DNA of 64,000 bases from Cryphonectria parasitica EP155. Lineage: Eukaryota; Ascomycota; Sordariomycetes; Diaporthales; Cryphonectriaceae. Position numbers and translations under genes: made by a program. Of the stretch, positions 11,467 to 23,492 are shown in pieces (the first letter of the stretch is position 1; each line of letters opens with the position of its first letter). The stretch is from contig NW_024468917.1 in NCBI RefSeq assembly GCF_011745365.1, forward strand, positions 248,001-312,000, given 5' to 3'. The notes beneath the pieces are model-generated. The model did not search any database. It saw nothing but the letters and a program-made list of their open reading frames with translations, and was not told the origin of the DNA.

Positions 11467-12863
11467 TACATATCTCCCTCATCCGGGCCTACTATTGTCC
11501 CTTCACGCGGTACGATGCTAACGTTGTCAATTTAGTGCTGAGGGCATCTATCAGGGTCTACTGGCCATGAATTTCAAGAAGCCCTCCAAGGTCCAGGAGA
11601 AGGCCCTGCCCCTCCTTCTGGCTAACCCTCCCCGCAACATGATTGCCCAGTCGCAATCGGGTACAGGCAAGACCGCGGCGTTCGTTATTGCTGTTCTGTC
11701 GCGTGTCGACTACACCAAGCCCACGCAGCCTCAGGCCCTCATCCTCGCCCCTACCCGTGAGCTCGCCCGCCAGATCCAGGGTGTCGTCAAGTCCATAGGC
11801 CAGTTCCTCCCCGACCTGGTCGTCGAGGCGGCCATCCCCGGCGGTATCGACCGTGCTACGGGTGTCAGAGGTTCTGTCGTCGTCGGTACCCCGGGTACCG
11901 TCATGGACGCGATCAAGCGCCGCCAGTTCGACACCAGAGAGCTCAGGATCCTCGTTGTCGACGAGGCCGACAACATGCTGGACCAGTCAGGCCTCGGCGA
12001 TCAGGCCCTCAAAGTCAAAAAGTATGTATCCTTTGAGCCCGTGTTCACCTACGACCGGCGGCAAAGGTGCACACAGCTAACCCGCGAACAACAGCATGCT
12101 CCCCAAAAACATCCAGATCCTCCTCTTCTCTGCCACCTTTCCCGACAAGGTGGGCGTGTACGCTCAGAAGTTTGCGCCTAATGCCCATTCTATGATGCTG
12201 CAGCGCCAGAACCTCACGGTCAAGGGCATCTCCCAGATGTACATGGACTGTCCCAGCGAGCATGACAAGTATGACATCCTCGTGAAGCTCTACAGCCTGA
12301 TGACCATCGGCTCGTCTGTTATCTTTGTCAAGACGCGCGAGTCCGCCAGCGTCATCGAGCAGCGCATGGTTAGCGACGGCCACCAGGTCTCTGCTCTGCA
12401 CGGCGCTTTTGACGGCAACGACCGCGACCGTCTGCTGGAGGACTTCCGTGCCGGCCGGTCCAAGGTGCTCATCACGACCAATGTCATGGCCCGTGGCATC
12501 GACGTGTCCAGCGTCTCCATGGTCATCAACTACGATATCCCCATGAAGGGCCCTCACGACGCCGAGCCCGATCCGGAGACCTACCTGCACCGTATCGGCC
12601 GCACGGGCCGGTTCGGTCGTGTCGGCGTGTCCATCAGTTTCGTGTCAGACAAGAAGAGCTTCAGCGCCCTGGCCGCCATCGCCGAGGAGTACAAGATCGA
12701 CCTTGTCCAGCTAACGCCTGACGACTGGGACCGCACCGAGCGCAAGATCCAGGACGTCATCAAGTCAACTCGCGCCGAGCCGGGATACCGCCCCCAGGGC
12801 CTCCCAGCAGAAGACAGCACTCCCCAGCAGGAGGCTGCCCCTGTCCCCGCCGCAACGAATTAG
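11294..12863 (+). CDS. DBP5: DEAD-box RNA helicase Dbp5 (mRNA export)
   Basis: Join 11294-11415, 11536-12021, 12095-12863, 458 aa. All core helicase motifs are present: Q motif region ([10 protein letters not shown]), motif [11 protein letters not shown] (78-87), PTRELA (113-118), TPGT, DEAD (183-186), SAT in LFSATFP, ARGID and [15 protein letters not shown] in place of the commoner TPGR, together with the MNFKKPSK context, points to Dbp5 rather than eIF4A or Fal1. Dbp5 acts at the cytoplasmic face of the nuclear pore, remodelling exported mRNPs with Gle1-IP6, and in translation termination. Intron 1 (120 nt) carries a TA microsatellite. Intron 2 is 73 nt with branch GCTAAC. ATG 11294 was chosen because the frame and family N-terminus fit. 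Confidence 0.95.
11433..11463. repeat. (TA)n microsatellite inside DBP5 intron 1
   Basis: About 15 TA units start 17 nt after the intron donor (11416). Expansion could alter spacing or structure between the 5' splice site and branch point. Confidence 0.85.
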
Positions 12864-14148
12864 GTGTTTCGTCCGCAGCTGTCGGGCTGGCAGTAAATCT
12901 ACGGGCCTCCACCAAGGTCGTCAAAGGTGGTGCCTGTCTCTCCATCTTACAGGAGGTCCAGCTCACGGTCAGTGTTGGAGGTGTATCCAGTTGTATCGAC
13001 GCCAGAGGAGGGACTTCTAGTTGGAGGAGACGAGTGTGTGTATGGAGAAAGGACGGAGATTGAGAATGGAACAGCCAGCCGGATAGCCTGTCTATTCCAC
13101 GATCAGGTGGAGGCAGACTGTTCCGCTGTGGCATAAGCTATGTATGGATTATGGTTGGACGGAAGCTCATTGGAGTCGTCACCTTTTTCCATATCGGATA
13201 ATCTCCTTGCGGATATGACGACGGCTCCGGGAACTTTTAGACAGACAGATGGCATTACGATTCCCCCACTATTAAAAAAACAAAATGCAATACAATATCA
13301 TGATGAGCTAAACGCTTGAAGGAAAAACAGTAAAGGAAATATTGGGATGTGACCGCCGTGGCGTTCGACGTCATTTCCCTTGCCGCCGACGCGACAAGAA
13401 CCCAGCAGCGCGGTACCCCTTATCACAGCGTTGTGACGTGTTGAGGTTTTGTTTCACGCTGGGAACCAGAATTTGTCGAACACGGTTCCTCAGACGTCTT
13501 TCTCCTCGAGTGGTCGCAACCCCTTTCCGGAAAGCTTCCGCCTCCCGCTAGAAACATCTGTACTTGGTCCTCGAGATGATGGAGATGGGGCGGTCCTGGC
13601 TCACTCATTCACACGCTCACGTCGAGGGAACAGTCAGCGCAACTAGGACCCCTCTTCTTACTTAGCTATTCTGTCTATTGTATCATAATACTATGGTATA
13701 ATGTTGTGGAAGAGGCCCCACCACTGTGATGGACTTCTTCTCCTAAGTCTGGTACAAACTACGTAGTGGGTGGTCCACACACAAGAAGCACAATGACTGG
13801 CTTGACAAAGCCATTGGTCCAGCCTGCTTCAGTGCTTCACGCCGAAATCCAAGTTTGGCGCCCGGCCGGGGGGGGGAGGGAGGGGAGGGTAGTATGCAGC
13901 AGAAGTGGTCCAGGGCCTGCAGAAGAGCCTGATTTAGCCGCCTGGTGGACATGTGTAAGCGCGTAGGCTTGGAAGGTGGGGGTGGGCATGGACTTTGCAG
14001 TAGTAGATGACGGGGGTGGGTGGGTGCATGGATGGAGGGGTGGGATGACAAGCATGCACCACGCCGCATGCGCATCAGCAAAACATCTTCAACCCACAGC
14101 CCGGATGCTCAATCCGCAGCTTCTCGAGGTGGTGCTTTTTCTAGAGTA

Positions 14149-14202
<54 letters not shown>

Positions 14203-16454
14203 AACAGCGCCTCGATCTTGTTCCTGATTCTCATGTGCACACCCATCCACCCCTGCAACCCCATGGATGAGAGGTCAGAGAGCCGAGAAGATTCTTCGTC
14301 ATACTTCCTTCGCACCCTTGTCAGGCAGTTGAATAGTTTGATCTTCAAATACTTGGTACACAGGAGAGAACACGCACTCTCTCGCAGCAAGAAGAAAGGA
14401 GAACCCAAGCCACTTGGCTGTGGCCCGGCGACAACACGTCCAGAATGGGGTCCTTTTGTTTCGGCTTGTTTCTTCAGTCGAGGCCTCTTTGGAAGGAATA
14501 GACTTTGGGTGAATTCGAACAGCGAGGTTGGGTCGGCCAAAGGCCCACCCTGCAACTCTGGGGCCATAATAAGCGATCGCGGGAGGCTGTCTCTCCTGCC
14601 TCTCGAATCCTTCCCGCGCGCCCCTCGCCTCACGGTAACGGCTGGGCTGGGCTGGACTGGACTAACTGGCAAGCTTGGGTTTGCAGGTGTGGGTGTGTGC
14701 AACCACCCAAAATAGCCCCCTCGTGCAGTGTGCCGTGCCGGTGCGCGGGTAGGCGCAACCAGGGGCCGTCAGGTAGCCTCCTCCAAGGGCTCAGCCGTCC
14801 ATCGGGGATCTCTCTTTCCCTCTCTTCTTGCAAAGATCATGTGGGGTGTGACCCACTGCAGCTCAAGCATCTCATCTGAGATCCTCTTTTCCTCCATTGT
14901 GGACCGTACCGCCCACTTCTCTTAACCCCCCCCCCCTCCAGGGAGACACAAACAAGAGACAGACAAGACTACTACTATGATGCAAGGATAGTAAATTCTC
15001 CGAAAGGGGTCCTTTCCTTTTTCCAAACTTACCCGCCCAGGCAGGGGAGTAAGATCTATTCGAACATGACGCAGGCTGGGCGGCTCTGATATCCTCTGGA
15101 TTGGGTGGTATACATTCCCTCCGGAAAGATGGTGTGACATAGCCCAGAGAACGGGTGTTTACGACCTCTTGGAGAGAGAAGGAGAGAAGGAAGTTCCTGT
15201 AAAGCCAGTCAGCAAGTCGGGGCTGCGGCTCACTCGAGTTGCAGCCGTTGGACTTTATCGGACTGCTGCGCAGGCGCAGTGAGACGTCATCTCTCTATCT
15301 TGGTGTGTGTTTCTCTGTGGATGTCCCCCCCCCCCCCACCTCTCTCTTCAAGCACACACGGAGGTGTTCGTCGGGTTTCTTCTTCCTCTTCTTCTTCCTT
15401 GCATGTGTCTCGTGTGTGTGTGTGCCAGGAGAATAGTGGAGAAGTTGGTCTTCCGGCATGGTCTCCTGAACACGGACCATCGACGGCGACCATATGGATG
15501 CATGTTGACCCAGCCAACTTCTAACCCCGTCCTCCTTTCTATCTTTCTCTCTTGTCCTGTCCAGTCCTTGCCCTCAGCATTTTTCCTTCTCTGCTTGCCA
15601 TCTATTTTCTTTCTACTATTCCTCTTCCCCTTGTCTTGCTCTTCGTCAGGTGTCTAGTTTCTAGACATCATCGTTGAGTAGTATTTTCTTTATCCTTTCT
15701 TTGTCCGTCTCTTTTACTAATCCTGGGCTTCGATTACATTTCTTGTTTTTCTTATTTTTTTCTGATATTCGGTAAGCTTCAGGTCGATTTTCCCTCTCCT
15801 GTCGCCTTGCTCTCTGAAAGGAAATATTCTTTTTTCTTCTTCTTTCTGTTGTCTCGGCCTTCTATCGCCTATGTTCTCCGGCCTCTTATAGTTCTCAGTC
15901 ATCTCCTGTTTGTATAATTGTACTTTCATCTTGGGACTTTCCCTCCTTCCTAGAGATGCTGAGATGCCGGCCATCTCACTTAATTCGAGTTTTTCTTTCA
16001 TAGGTCAGTTGTGCCATTCCCTTGTCTCTCTTCCACATCCTTCCATCCCTTTCAGAAACCTTCTCGCCCTCCCTCATTTTCTCCTGCAGGAGGGACATTC
16101 ATTATATTTCTTCTCGTATTGGCCGGGTACCCTTCCTTGTTGGGTGACCACCAGGCGGCTACCAGTTTGCCTCCCATGCAAGGCAGAAGGGCGCAGTCGA
16201 ACCATGTCCTCGTCCTCGTCAATCTCGTCGTCCTCGCCATAGGCTCTCCATGCTTGAGGAGATGAGAGAGAGAGAAGGGATCGGCGTTAAAAAGAGATAG
16301 ACAGGAAAGAAAAGAAGAAGAAAAAATGAAGGAGGGTGGAAGAAACCTTGCTTTGAGATGGGAGCGCGTGGCCATGGACATGCCGACCACCACTCAACAA
16401 ACCAAGACACCCATGAACTGACACATGGCCTTTCTTCGTGGCGAAAACAGATAG
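12864..16454. other. 3.6 kb interval: DBP5 3' flank, T50 run, CT-rich leader
   Basis: No recognisable gene. The left portion is DBP5 3' sequence. At 14152-14201 there is an uninterrupted run of 50 T. From about 15340 to 16100 the plus strand is strongly pyrimidine-rich (repeated TTCC, CTTTCT), typical of a promoter/leader, and probably belongs to the CFEM gene that starts at 16455. Short ATG-initiated ORFs in this leader could act as uORFs if it is transcribed. C and G homopolymers occur at 13867-13873, 14926-14936 and 15326-15337. Confidence 0.5.
14152..14201. repeat. Poly(T) tract of 50 bases
   Basis: An uninterrupted T50 on the plus strand (A50 on the minus strand). The length is unusual for a mononucleotide run. 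Reads across it may be unreliable. It could be the 3' tail of an old retroposed sequence inserted on the minus strand, but I saw no clear element body or target-site duplication next to it. Confidence 0.9.
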
Positions 16455-18380
16455 ATGTCCTTCTCCCTCAGCATGTCAGGGCCGAGGGTGGAGGGTGGGA
16501 GGAGACTGCTGCTGTTGCTCATATGCCTCGCAGCCCACCATATCAAAGGTGTCATTGCATCACCCGCTGGGAGGGAGGACGACAATAGGTCACCGACAAC
16601 CACTGCCTCACCCTCGTCGTCGTCATCTGCCACCTCGACATCGACGCTCAGCCTCTCGTCTGACATCACCAGCTTCATCCCGTCCTGCGCGCTCTCGTGT
16701 TTCGAGTCCTTCATCGAGGATAACTTTGACACGAGTGTCTGTGGAACTTCGCCTTCGCTAGAATGTCTGTGTCGGCAGACGGGGGCGTCGGGATATACGA
16801 TCGGGGAGGGGGCGACGGAGTGTATTGTAGCGGAGAATGATATCAATGAATGTCATGGGATGGATGTTGAATGTAAGTTTTGTCTACTCCTTCTACGACC
16901 CTACGCCCTTTGGGTGGTTTGGCACCCTTTGCAAGTGCCGCCCTGCAATCTCCTCTCCTTCCCCCCTCTTTCCTCAATATGGGCAGTAAGACAGAAAGAG
17001 AGAGAAAGAGGGAGCAGCAGGGAGTGGATGAGTGAAAGTGAGATTTGGAAACTGAAATTGAGACTGACACTGACCCGCTTCGGCAGCCTCGACGGTGACA
17101 GCAGCATACGAAATGTGCAGCGACCAGAGCGATGCAGCACCAGAGACACACGCAACACTGATAGCCACCGTCATTGTGAATTCGGGGTCCATCATTGTGG
17201 CCTCCCCGACATCGATGTCCACTCACACCACAAAGACAAACTCGTCAACGTCGTCGTTGTCGTCGTCTGCCGCACCGACGCGAACCTCGAGCAACCCCAA
17301 CACTACCACTACCAGGGCCTCCAGCATGCTCTCGACAGCCCCAGTCCCCGCATCTACATCTCCTCCTACCAATGGCACAAACACCACTACCACCACCACA
17401 AGGCTAAGCAGTGCTCAGGTGGCTGGCATCACAAGCGGGTGCGTAGCAGCCGTAATAGCAGCAACCCTCCTGGCCATGTTTGTCTGCATCCGAAGGAGAA
17501 GAGGTTTCGCGCGCATGCGGGACTCGTGGGAGAAGCGGGCCCAGGTGCAAGGTAGCCCAAGCTCGCTGCCCATCTCGGCGCCCAGGTATCAGGAGCCCAA
17601 GGTCATGTCCTTTACGAGGGCGCTGGCGAAGCAGAGCAAGAGGTTTAGCAGGGGATTTGGTGGTGTTGGCGGAGATGCAGGTGGAATCGGACTGGCAATA
17701 GGAGGAGGTTCTGTTGTTGGGACTGGTGGCGTTGCGACGCAGGGTGTTGAGAGGAGAGGACCGGATGAGAGGCGACTTGTGGTTCGGAATGAGCCTCCTC
17801 TCCCTCATCCTGCTGTTCCATCATTCTCGTCGTCATCTCATCATGATCATCATTTTGACGGAGAAGGACAAGAGGGCATCGTAGGCTTGTCACCGCCGCC
17901 ACGAGCAACAGTGCCGCCCATGTCTCCTCGTCAGGCGGTGAACAGCTTTGAGTTCTTCCCCAAGGCATCGCCCAACCCTCAACAACAACAACAACAACAA
18001 CAACATCAACAACAGAGCCAACCTCAACCACGACCATCACAGCCGCCAGCCCTCCTCCAGTCTCTTCCTATCCACCACAATAACACCAGCGCAGCCAAGC
18101 CAAACCTTGCCATAGCCATCCCTCCTCATCGCCCCCAGCGCCTAAGCACGGCTTCTGCCCACCGCAACCCTTTTAACGGCGGCAGAGACTCGGTAGTCAC
18201 CGAGTTTGCCGAAGATGGCGAGGACTCGGCTTTCGCAGCCCCAGGATCCGTACAGATATGGCGAAGGCCCAATGCAGACCCGCAGTCTGCGACAACGTAC
18301 TATGTTGCCGACCGGTGGGGAAATTGGGTCTTGCATGGGACGACGCCGCCGCCTGCAGCTGTGTTGGCGGGAGAGCAGGG

Positions 18381-18412
<32 letters not shown>

Positions 18413-20129
18413 TGAGGTCGCCCGAGTATATTGCTGAGCTGGCGACGCCGATCAGCAAGACTGCTGAGGAGAGAGAGATGGAGATGCGGCGAGAGAGGGA
18501 ACAGCAGCAGAGGCCAGCGGGTAGGAGGAACAGGCCCGACGCGGATACCTCCACGGTCATCTGGCACAAGCAGCCTCAGCAGCTGCAGCAGTTCGACGAC
18601 GGCGACGACGACACCGGCCATCCAGCCATGGCCCACCTGTCATCCCCTACCATTCCGGAGGCCGTGGCGCTGGGTATTTCCTCCTCGCCCTCACGGCGTG
18701 GGAATGGCAACGACAGCCAAGCTGCGAGGCGCTCCACCATCAGACTCGTCACGCCGGATAGTGGGCGTCTGCCCATGAATTCGCGCTCGGCTGTTGGTGG
18801 TGGCTCTTCTCGCCCACACGAATACAACCACCACCATAACCAACGTGCGCCGTCTCGACCCGTTAGACCCAAGCCCGCAGACACTCCTCTGCCGAGCAGC
18901 GAGGAGACCTTAGGTGCAGAGGCAATGATGACGAGGAGGAGAAGGCGGTCGAGTTCGCGGTCGCGGTCGAGATCGAAAGGGAAGATGATGGCGACAGCGT
19001 TGACAGCAGCCGAACAGCAACAACAGCCACAGCAACGGCAGTCTCGCGACTCAGCAACCACCATCATGTCTACAGACAGCGAGTCCACGGTCATCTCAGA
19101 CTCGCCCGTCGAAGGACTGGATGAGGCGCTGGATGAGTTCCCTCTGCCCAGCAGGAGGGGTTCAAGGCTACCTGACGAGGAAATGAAGAAGACGTTGGCG
19201 ATGATGAAGAGAGATATCTCCTCAAAGTCGGAGATGGGTGGCAGCCACCTTTCGCCCGTCGCAGAGTCGCATCAGGTGCGGTACCCTGAGATCCCAAGGG
19301 CACAGAGCAGCTACCCTCAGCGGAGGAATAGAACGAGCAGCCTTGAGGCAGCCAGCCAACAAATACGATCACAGCAGCAGCACCAGCAGCACCAGCAGCA
19401 GGGCGGTAGGTTCCTCCGGGACAACAGCAGAGGAGACGGCCCTACACTCCAGGAGGTCGGATCCGCGCACCGTCGTCCTGCCGTCCTGCCCGCCGCCACG
19501 ACCGCTGCCGCCTCCGCTAAACCGAGCTACGGACACATCTCGGATGCTCAGCTTGGTGCGGCATACCACCGTCCCCAGCACAAGAGGGCGGCGGGTGGTG
19601 CGAACCAGTACCCAGTGAACCATGACCAGGACGGCGTGGTGGTGCCAGCTCGGAGCGCATCACCTGACGTGCCAGGTGCGGCTGTCAGCATCTCTGTGCC
19701 GAAACGGCGCGGCGCTGGCACGGACAGGGCGGCATTGCCTTCGCAGACGAAGTTTGGCTCTTCTTCGGCGGTGGCGACTGGTGGTGTCTTCTCGTCCCAG
19801 CAAGTATCGGCGGAATCTCAACCACCACATCGCCTCCCACTGCAGAACTTCACGCCCTCCCCACAATCCCTCTCAGATGCCCTATACAGCGCGGGAAGAG
19901 GCGTGGCGCCGTCTCCAGACTCAAGATACGACAGCACCGACAGCACCGACAGCACCGTCCTCGGCCCGCCACCGCAGCTGGTGATGGGCAGTACCAGCAG
20001 CACCGCCAGCACCAGCAGCAGAAGTGCCCTGCTCGCCAAGAGGGTCGGCGCAGAAAAGGCCGCCCGGTTCCAGATCGAGAGGCAGAGGATGGCGCAGGCA
20101 CAACAGGCGCAGGGGAGGTGGATGAGGAC

Positions 20130-20175
<46 letters not shown>

Positions 20176-20286
20176 GAATCTGGTGGGCGTGAGGGCACTT
20201 ATGCGCATCTACCTGCTACGCCGGGCTGGCAGCCTCAGCTCACGCCTAAAAAGAAGGGTGAGGATTTGTATCTGAGTGTGCGATGA
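16455..20286 (+). CDS. CFEM-domain single-pass membrane protein with long Gln-rich cytoplasmic tail
   Basis: Join 16455-16872, 17087-20286, 1205 aa. Order: signal peptide (1-35), Ser/Thr linker, CFEM domain with eight cysteines (C78, C82, C96, C104, C106, C123, C133, C150), Ser/Thr-rich stalk with many potential O-glycosylation sites, one transmembrane helix (about 251-274) stopped by CIRRRRG, then about 930 residues of disordered tail with several polyQ runs, an RS-like stretch and HH/QQ repeats. The 214-nt intron splits the CFEM domain, and splicing it brings the eighth cysteine into place. Between the third and fourth cysteines I see no Asp at the usual haem-ligand position, so haem binding is doubtful. 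The layout suggests a cell-surface sensor or wall-linked receptor-like protein. No kinase or other signalling domain is visible. Function is unknown. Confidence 0.85.
18382..18411 (+). repeat. (CAG)10 coding tract, polyQ
   Basis: A pure CAG run in the CFEM gene's tail. Unlike the mixed CAA tract at 17980-18017, it is uninterrupted, which favours replication slippage. Confidence 0.9.
20131..20172 (+). repeat. (CAG)14 coding tract, polyQ
   Basis: Fourteen uninterrupted CAG codons about 40 codons before the stop of the CFEM gene. It is probably length-variable between strains and would change tail length without a frameshift. Confidence 0.9.
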
Positions 20287-21675
20287 GGGAATCTCTTTTA
20301 TCTTCATTCCCCTCCTCCCCCCCACCCTTGTCCCTTCTTATCTGAAGGAAGGGTTCTAATAATTGTTTCATGGCAATGAGAGAAAGAGGAGGTCATGAAA
20401 TCTGTCTTTTTTTGTCTCTGGCATTCTTATTCCTCTGCCTACCTGTCTATCCATCTACAAGGACTTGTTTTTCTATTCTTTCTTCCTGCAAGGCGTTTTA
20501 TGTGGGGACCATTGGTGGCCCTGGGATGAAAGGGAAAGGGAAAGGGGGAAAAAAGAAGAAGAAGAAGAGCCCAAGAAAAAAATTGTTCATAGGAAGGAGG
20601 AGGTGGAAGAAGAAGAAGGAGAAGGGCAGGATTGAGGCTCGACGGCGTTCTGGGGTTTTGTGGGACACGACACGAAACGATCTGTTTCGTGATCGATCAA
20701 TCTTTTGTTTGGCACATGCATCTTTCCCGTGCTTCACGTTCCTCGCGGGAACAGAACTTGTTTAGATACCACTTCTTTTTGTGATTATTACAAAAATTGT
20801 ATTATACTATATACTTTGTGGATGTTCGGACAAATATAAATTGATCAAATAGTCATCTGTTCCTCTTCATTTGCTTCGTGACTCTTCGTATAACAAGTCA
20901 GTCAGTTTTCTAGAAACCAAATCCAGTGGTCAAGTCACAGGAGGAAATCATTGTTAATGTGCTTTACTGTTCTCATTCCTATACGACTATCAAGAAGATA
21001 TTATCAAACGCCTCAACACCTGCCAGCTAGCATTACATGCCTTTGGCCCCTTTGCCTTATTCCCCGCCCGTTCCATGCCCAAGCAATCTTGCAAGCAATC
21101 TCATCAAAGAAGCAGACGGATGACAACGACGACGTCGGACCCCACCACCACCCACCTCCACTTCTATAGCGGTATCTGTAGCACAGCAAAAACAGGCCAA
21201 GTGGTCAAGTCGTAGGTATATGTAGCGAGGTGAAAGACAACGAAACAGAAAACCTTCTTCAAGAAAGAGGAAACAATCACCTCTCTCTCCTCTCTCTTTC
21301 TCTCCCTTTTTCAGGCAGTGATGCAAATGGGATCGAAACACAAACAAAGGACTTTAATCGTACACAACATGACAAAACCGCGCCGGCCAGGCAGCAACAG
21401 CCCGCCATCCAACCTTCCTTCACATCCCGACTTTTCGAATTCTTATTCTCCCCCTTTCAAGTCCTTCGCTTCTGGGAGCTTGGCCCAGGAACGGCAGGGT
21501 CCGGCCTGGAGATGAAGTCCAGCGTGGTGACGGCCCTGCTCAGGGACATGGATGTGGACTCATCCGTCGCCGAGTCTGGGCTCCATACTCGTGGCAGGAT
21601 AGGTGAGCCAGCCAGAAGGGGTTGGCTGTCGGGAGGCATGTTGGTCTCGCTGCCAAGCCCACGTGAATGGGCCGC
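20287..21675. other. Intergenic between convergent CFEM gene and CDC50
   Basis: 1.39 kb between two 3' ends. It has purine/pyrimidine-rich stretches (20520-20640 is AAG/GGA-rich) and no recognisable coding sequence. Confidence 0.6.
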
Positions 21676-23492
21676 CTAGGCCTGACCTTGTGGTCCGAGG
21701 TCGCGTCCCGTCGCCATGGCCGTGGAGGGGCCGCCTGACTTCGATGCCGGTGCGTTATTCCAAGAGAGATACGTGTGGTCGCCGAGTTTCCTGAGGGTCG
21801 TGGTGTCAGTGTGCATCCTAGATGTCGTATCAGACAGAAAAAAAGAGGGGGGGGGGGGGGGGGGAACAAACCTCGGCTTAAGCAGGTGGGTCACCGTAAA
21901 CAGCACGCCGAGGAGGATACATATTCCACCAACAACGACGTATGCAATGCCCAGGAAAGGGTTCCGGCCGCCCAGGACTGTCCGGGTACTGAGGACAATC
22001 GACTTGGTGCCCTTGTATATGTCCGCTGGGAACCCTACATGTTTGGAAAGAAGTTGGTCTCTGGTCAGTCTCAACGCAACAACAGGCCCCTTGGAATGTC
22101 GCATTGATGCCATCTTGAGACTCACAGTTGGTAATCTCCACCTGATATAATCCCTTGGTAAGCGTGTCATCATCGTTCCTCATGTACAGCTTGCTGAAAT
22201 CCGGCAGCGCTGCAGTACGCATCCATACGATAAAGTGCTCATCCGTGGCGATGTTCGGAGGGGGGTTGCTCGTCGTGTAGTTGTTGGGGTACCGAACCGC
22301 CCAGTTCGGCGGGACGGCCACTAGAGACAGGTCAAAGTCGGACGGAATGTCCTTGTACAGGGACTTGTCCGAGTCCCAGGCGATGCCCTTCTCAGTCATG
22401 GTGTAGTTGTTGCCGCTCGAGCCGACAGCCGTGAGGTTCGAGAAGGTGTCGTTGAAGATGGAGTTGGCGATGAGCCCGCACGGGTAGTAGGGTAACCCGT
22501 CGGTGTCTTTCTCGAGCGGCTCGCAGTCGGAGCTGATGCCCTTGTTGATATGCCCGCTCTTGGCGATCAGCTGGTTGGCGTCGAAGCTCTGGACGTAGCG
22601 CCGGTGGTTCTGGTAGAAGTTTGTGAGCTGGTAGTAGAACAGAACCGGCGGGGTCATGTCCTCGGGAATCTGGAACTGCACGATGCAGTTCTGGGTGGTG
22701 TTTGTGACGCCATCAAAGGTGACATTGATCGGCTCTTGGCGCCACTGGATCGTGAGGTCGGTCTTGTTCTTGAACTGGGACGAGATGTACTTGGAGGGGA
22801 CGGAGCTGAAGTCGGTGCTGTTGGGTGCCTCCGCTGTGCACTTGGTGTAGTCAATCACAAGCTCTTGCACCTGTATCATCATGCCACCTTCGTCAGCAGC
22901 AGCTCGTAGGCGGCAACGGGCAGTTGGGCTACAAGGGAGGGGGGGAGAGGGCAACCTGCCTGGGCGCTTGCGTAAAGAAGTAGACCTCCTATGGGCGCGA
23001 AGATGATGCCGATCGAGAAGAATAAGGGAAGCACAGTTTTGGGTGTCAGGATGGGCCTATGGAACAATCAACTGTCAGCGATGTGTAATGTCGTTCCGCC
23101 CTCCACCTCAGTCTACAAGAAGTGGTCATTGCTTACTGCCAGGCCTTCAACCGCTGCTGGCGAAATGCCGTGTCTGTTTCGCGATGCGACAATCATCAGC
23201 CTTCCCGTGCCCAAGATATTTGCCCCATGCTGTTTTTCCTATTCATCGGTCCAGCCAGGCAGGACTGTCCCCTAGTCCCTGGCCTCCGGCTCTTCCTCCT
23301 TTATCTCGTGGATGCGTGTGGTCCAGCAGCCGTGTGTCGTAGCGCACGACTGCACCGAAACGGAACGAGGGTGGTGATATGCATGTCAAACTCACTCGCT
23401 GGCCTGCGGCTCTTCTTCTTTTCTGTGGTCTTGCTCCCTGACTCCTGCGAGGCAATAGAGTCGGTACGACCGATCCTCGGCGAATCGGCCAT
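21676..23492 (-). CDS. CDC50: Cdc50/Lem3 family: beta subunit of P4-ATPase phospholipid flippase
   Basis: Join complement(21676-21790, 21872-22034, 22127-22870, ...) with the exact fourth exon 22126-22870, then 22960-23056, 23137-23173, 23396-23492; 417 aa. The protein has a short basic cytoplasmic N-terminus, TM1 (about 52-73, [21 protein letters not shown]), a large lumenal domain starting [11 protein letters not shown] with several NXS/T sites, the [24 protein letters not shown] block and TM2. This is the full Cdc50 architecture. Cdc50 proteins chaperone Drs2/Dnf-type flippases out of the ER and are needed for their catalytic cycle. The intron at 22871-22959 appears to use a GC donor (CAG|GCAGGT), the only choice found that keeps the conserved VQEL block in frame. 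Intron 21791-21871 contains a run of 18 C (sense). Cdc50, Lem3 and Crf1 subtypes are not separated. Confidence 0.93.
21847..21864. repeat. G18 homopolymer inside last CDC50 intron
   Basis: Eighteen G on the plus strand (C18 in the transcript) within the 81-nt final intron. It lies just downstream of the donor in sense orientation and is a likely length-variable site. Confidence 0.85.

Noticed and set aside
14020..14715. 231-codon frame spanning the T50 run
   Set aside because: The frame depends on a poly-Phe stretch from the homopolymer and has no recognisable protein.
21718..22954. Start of CDC50 lumenal exon with an extended N-terminal frame (from 22954)
   Set aside because: That frame reads through the intron and gives a Pro/Ser-rich start instead of the conserved TM1. 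The spliced model with the GC donor restores the known Cdc50 order.
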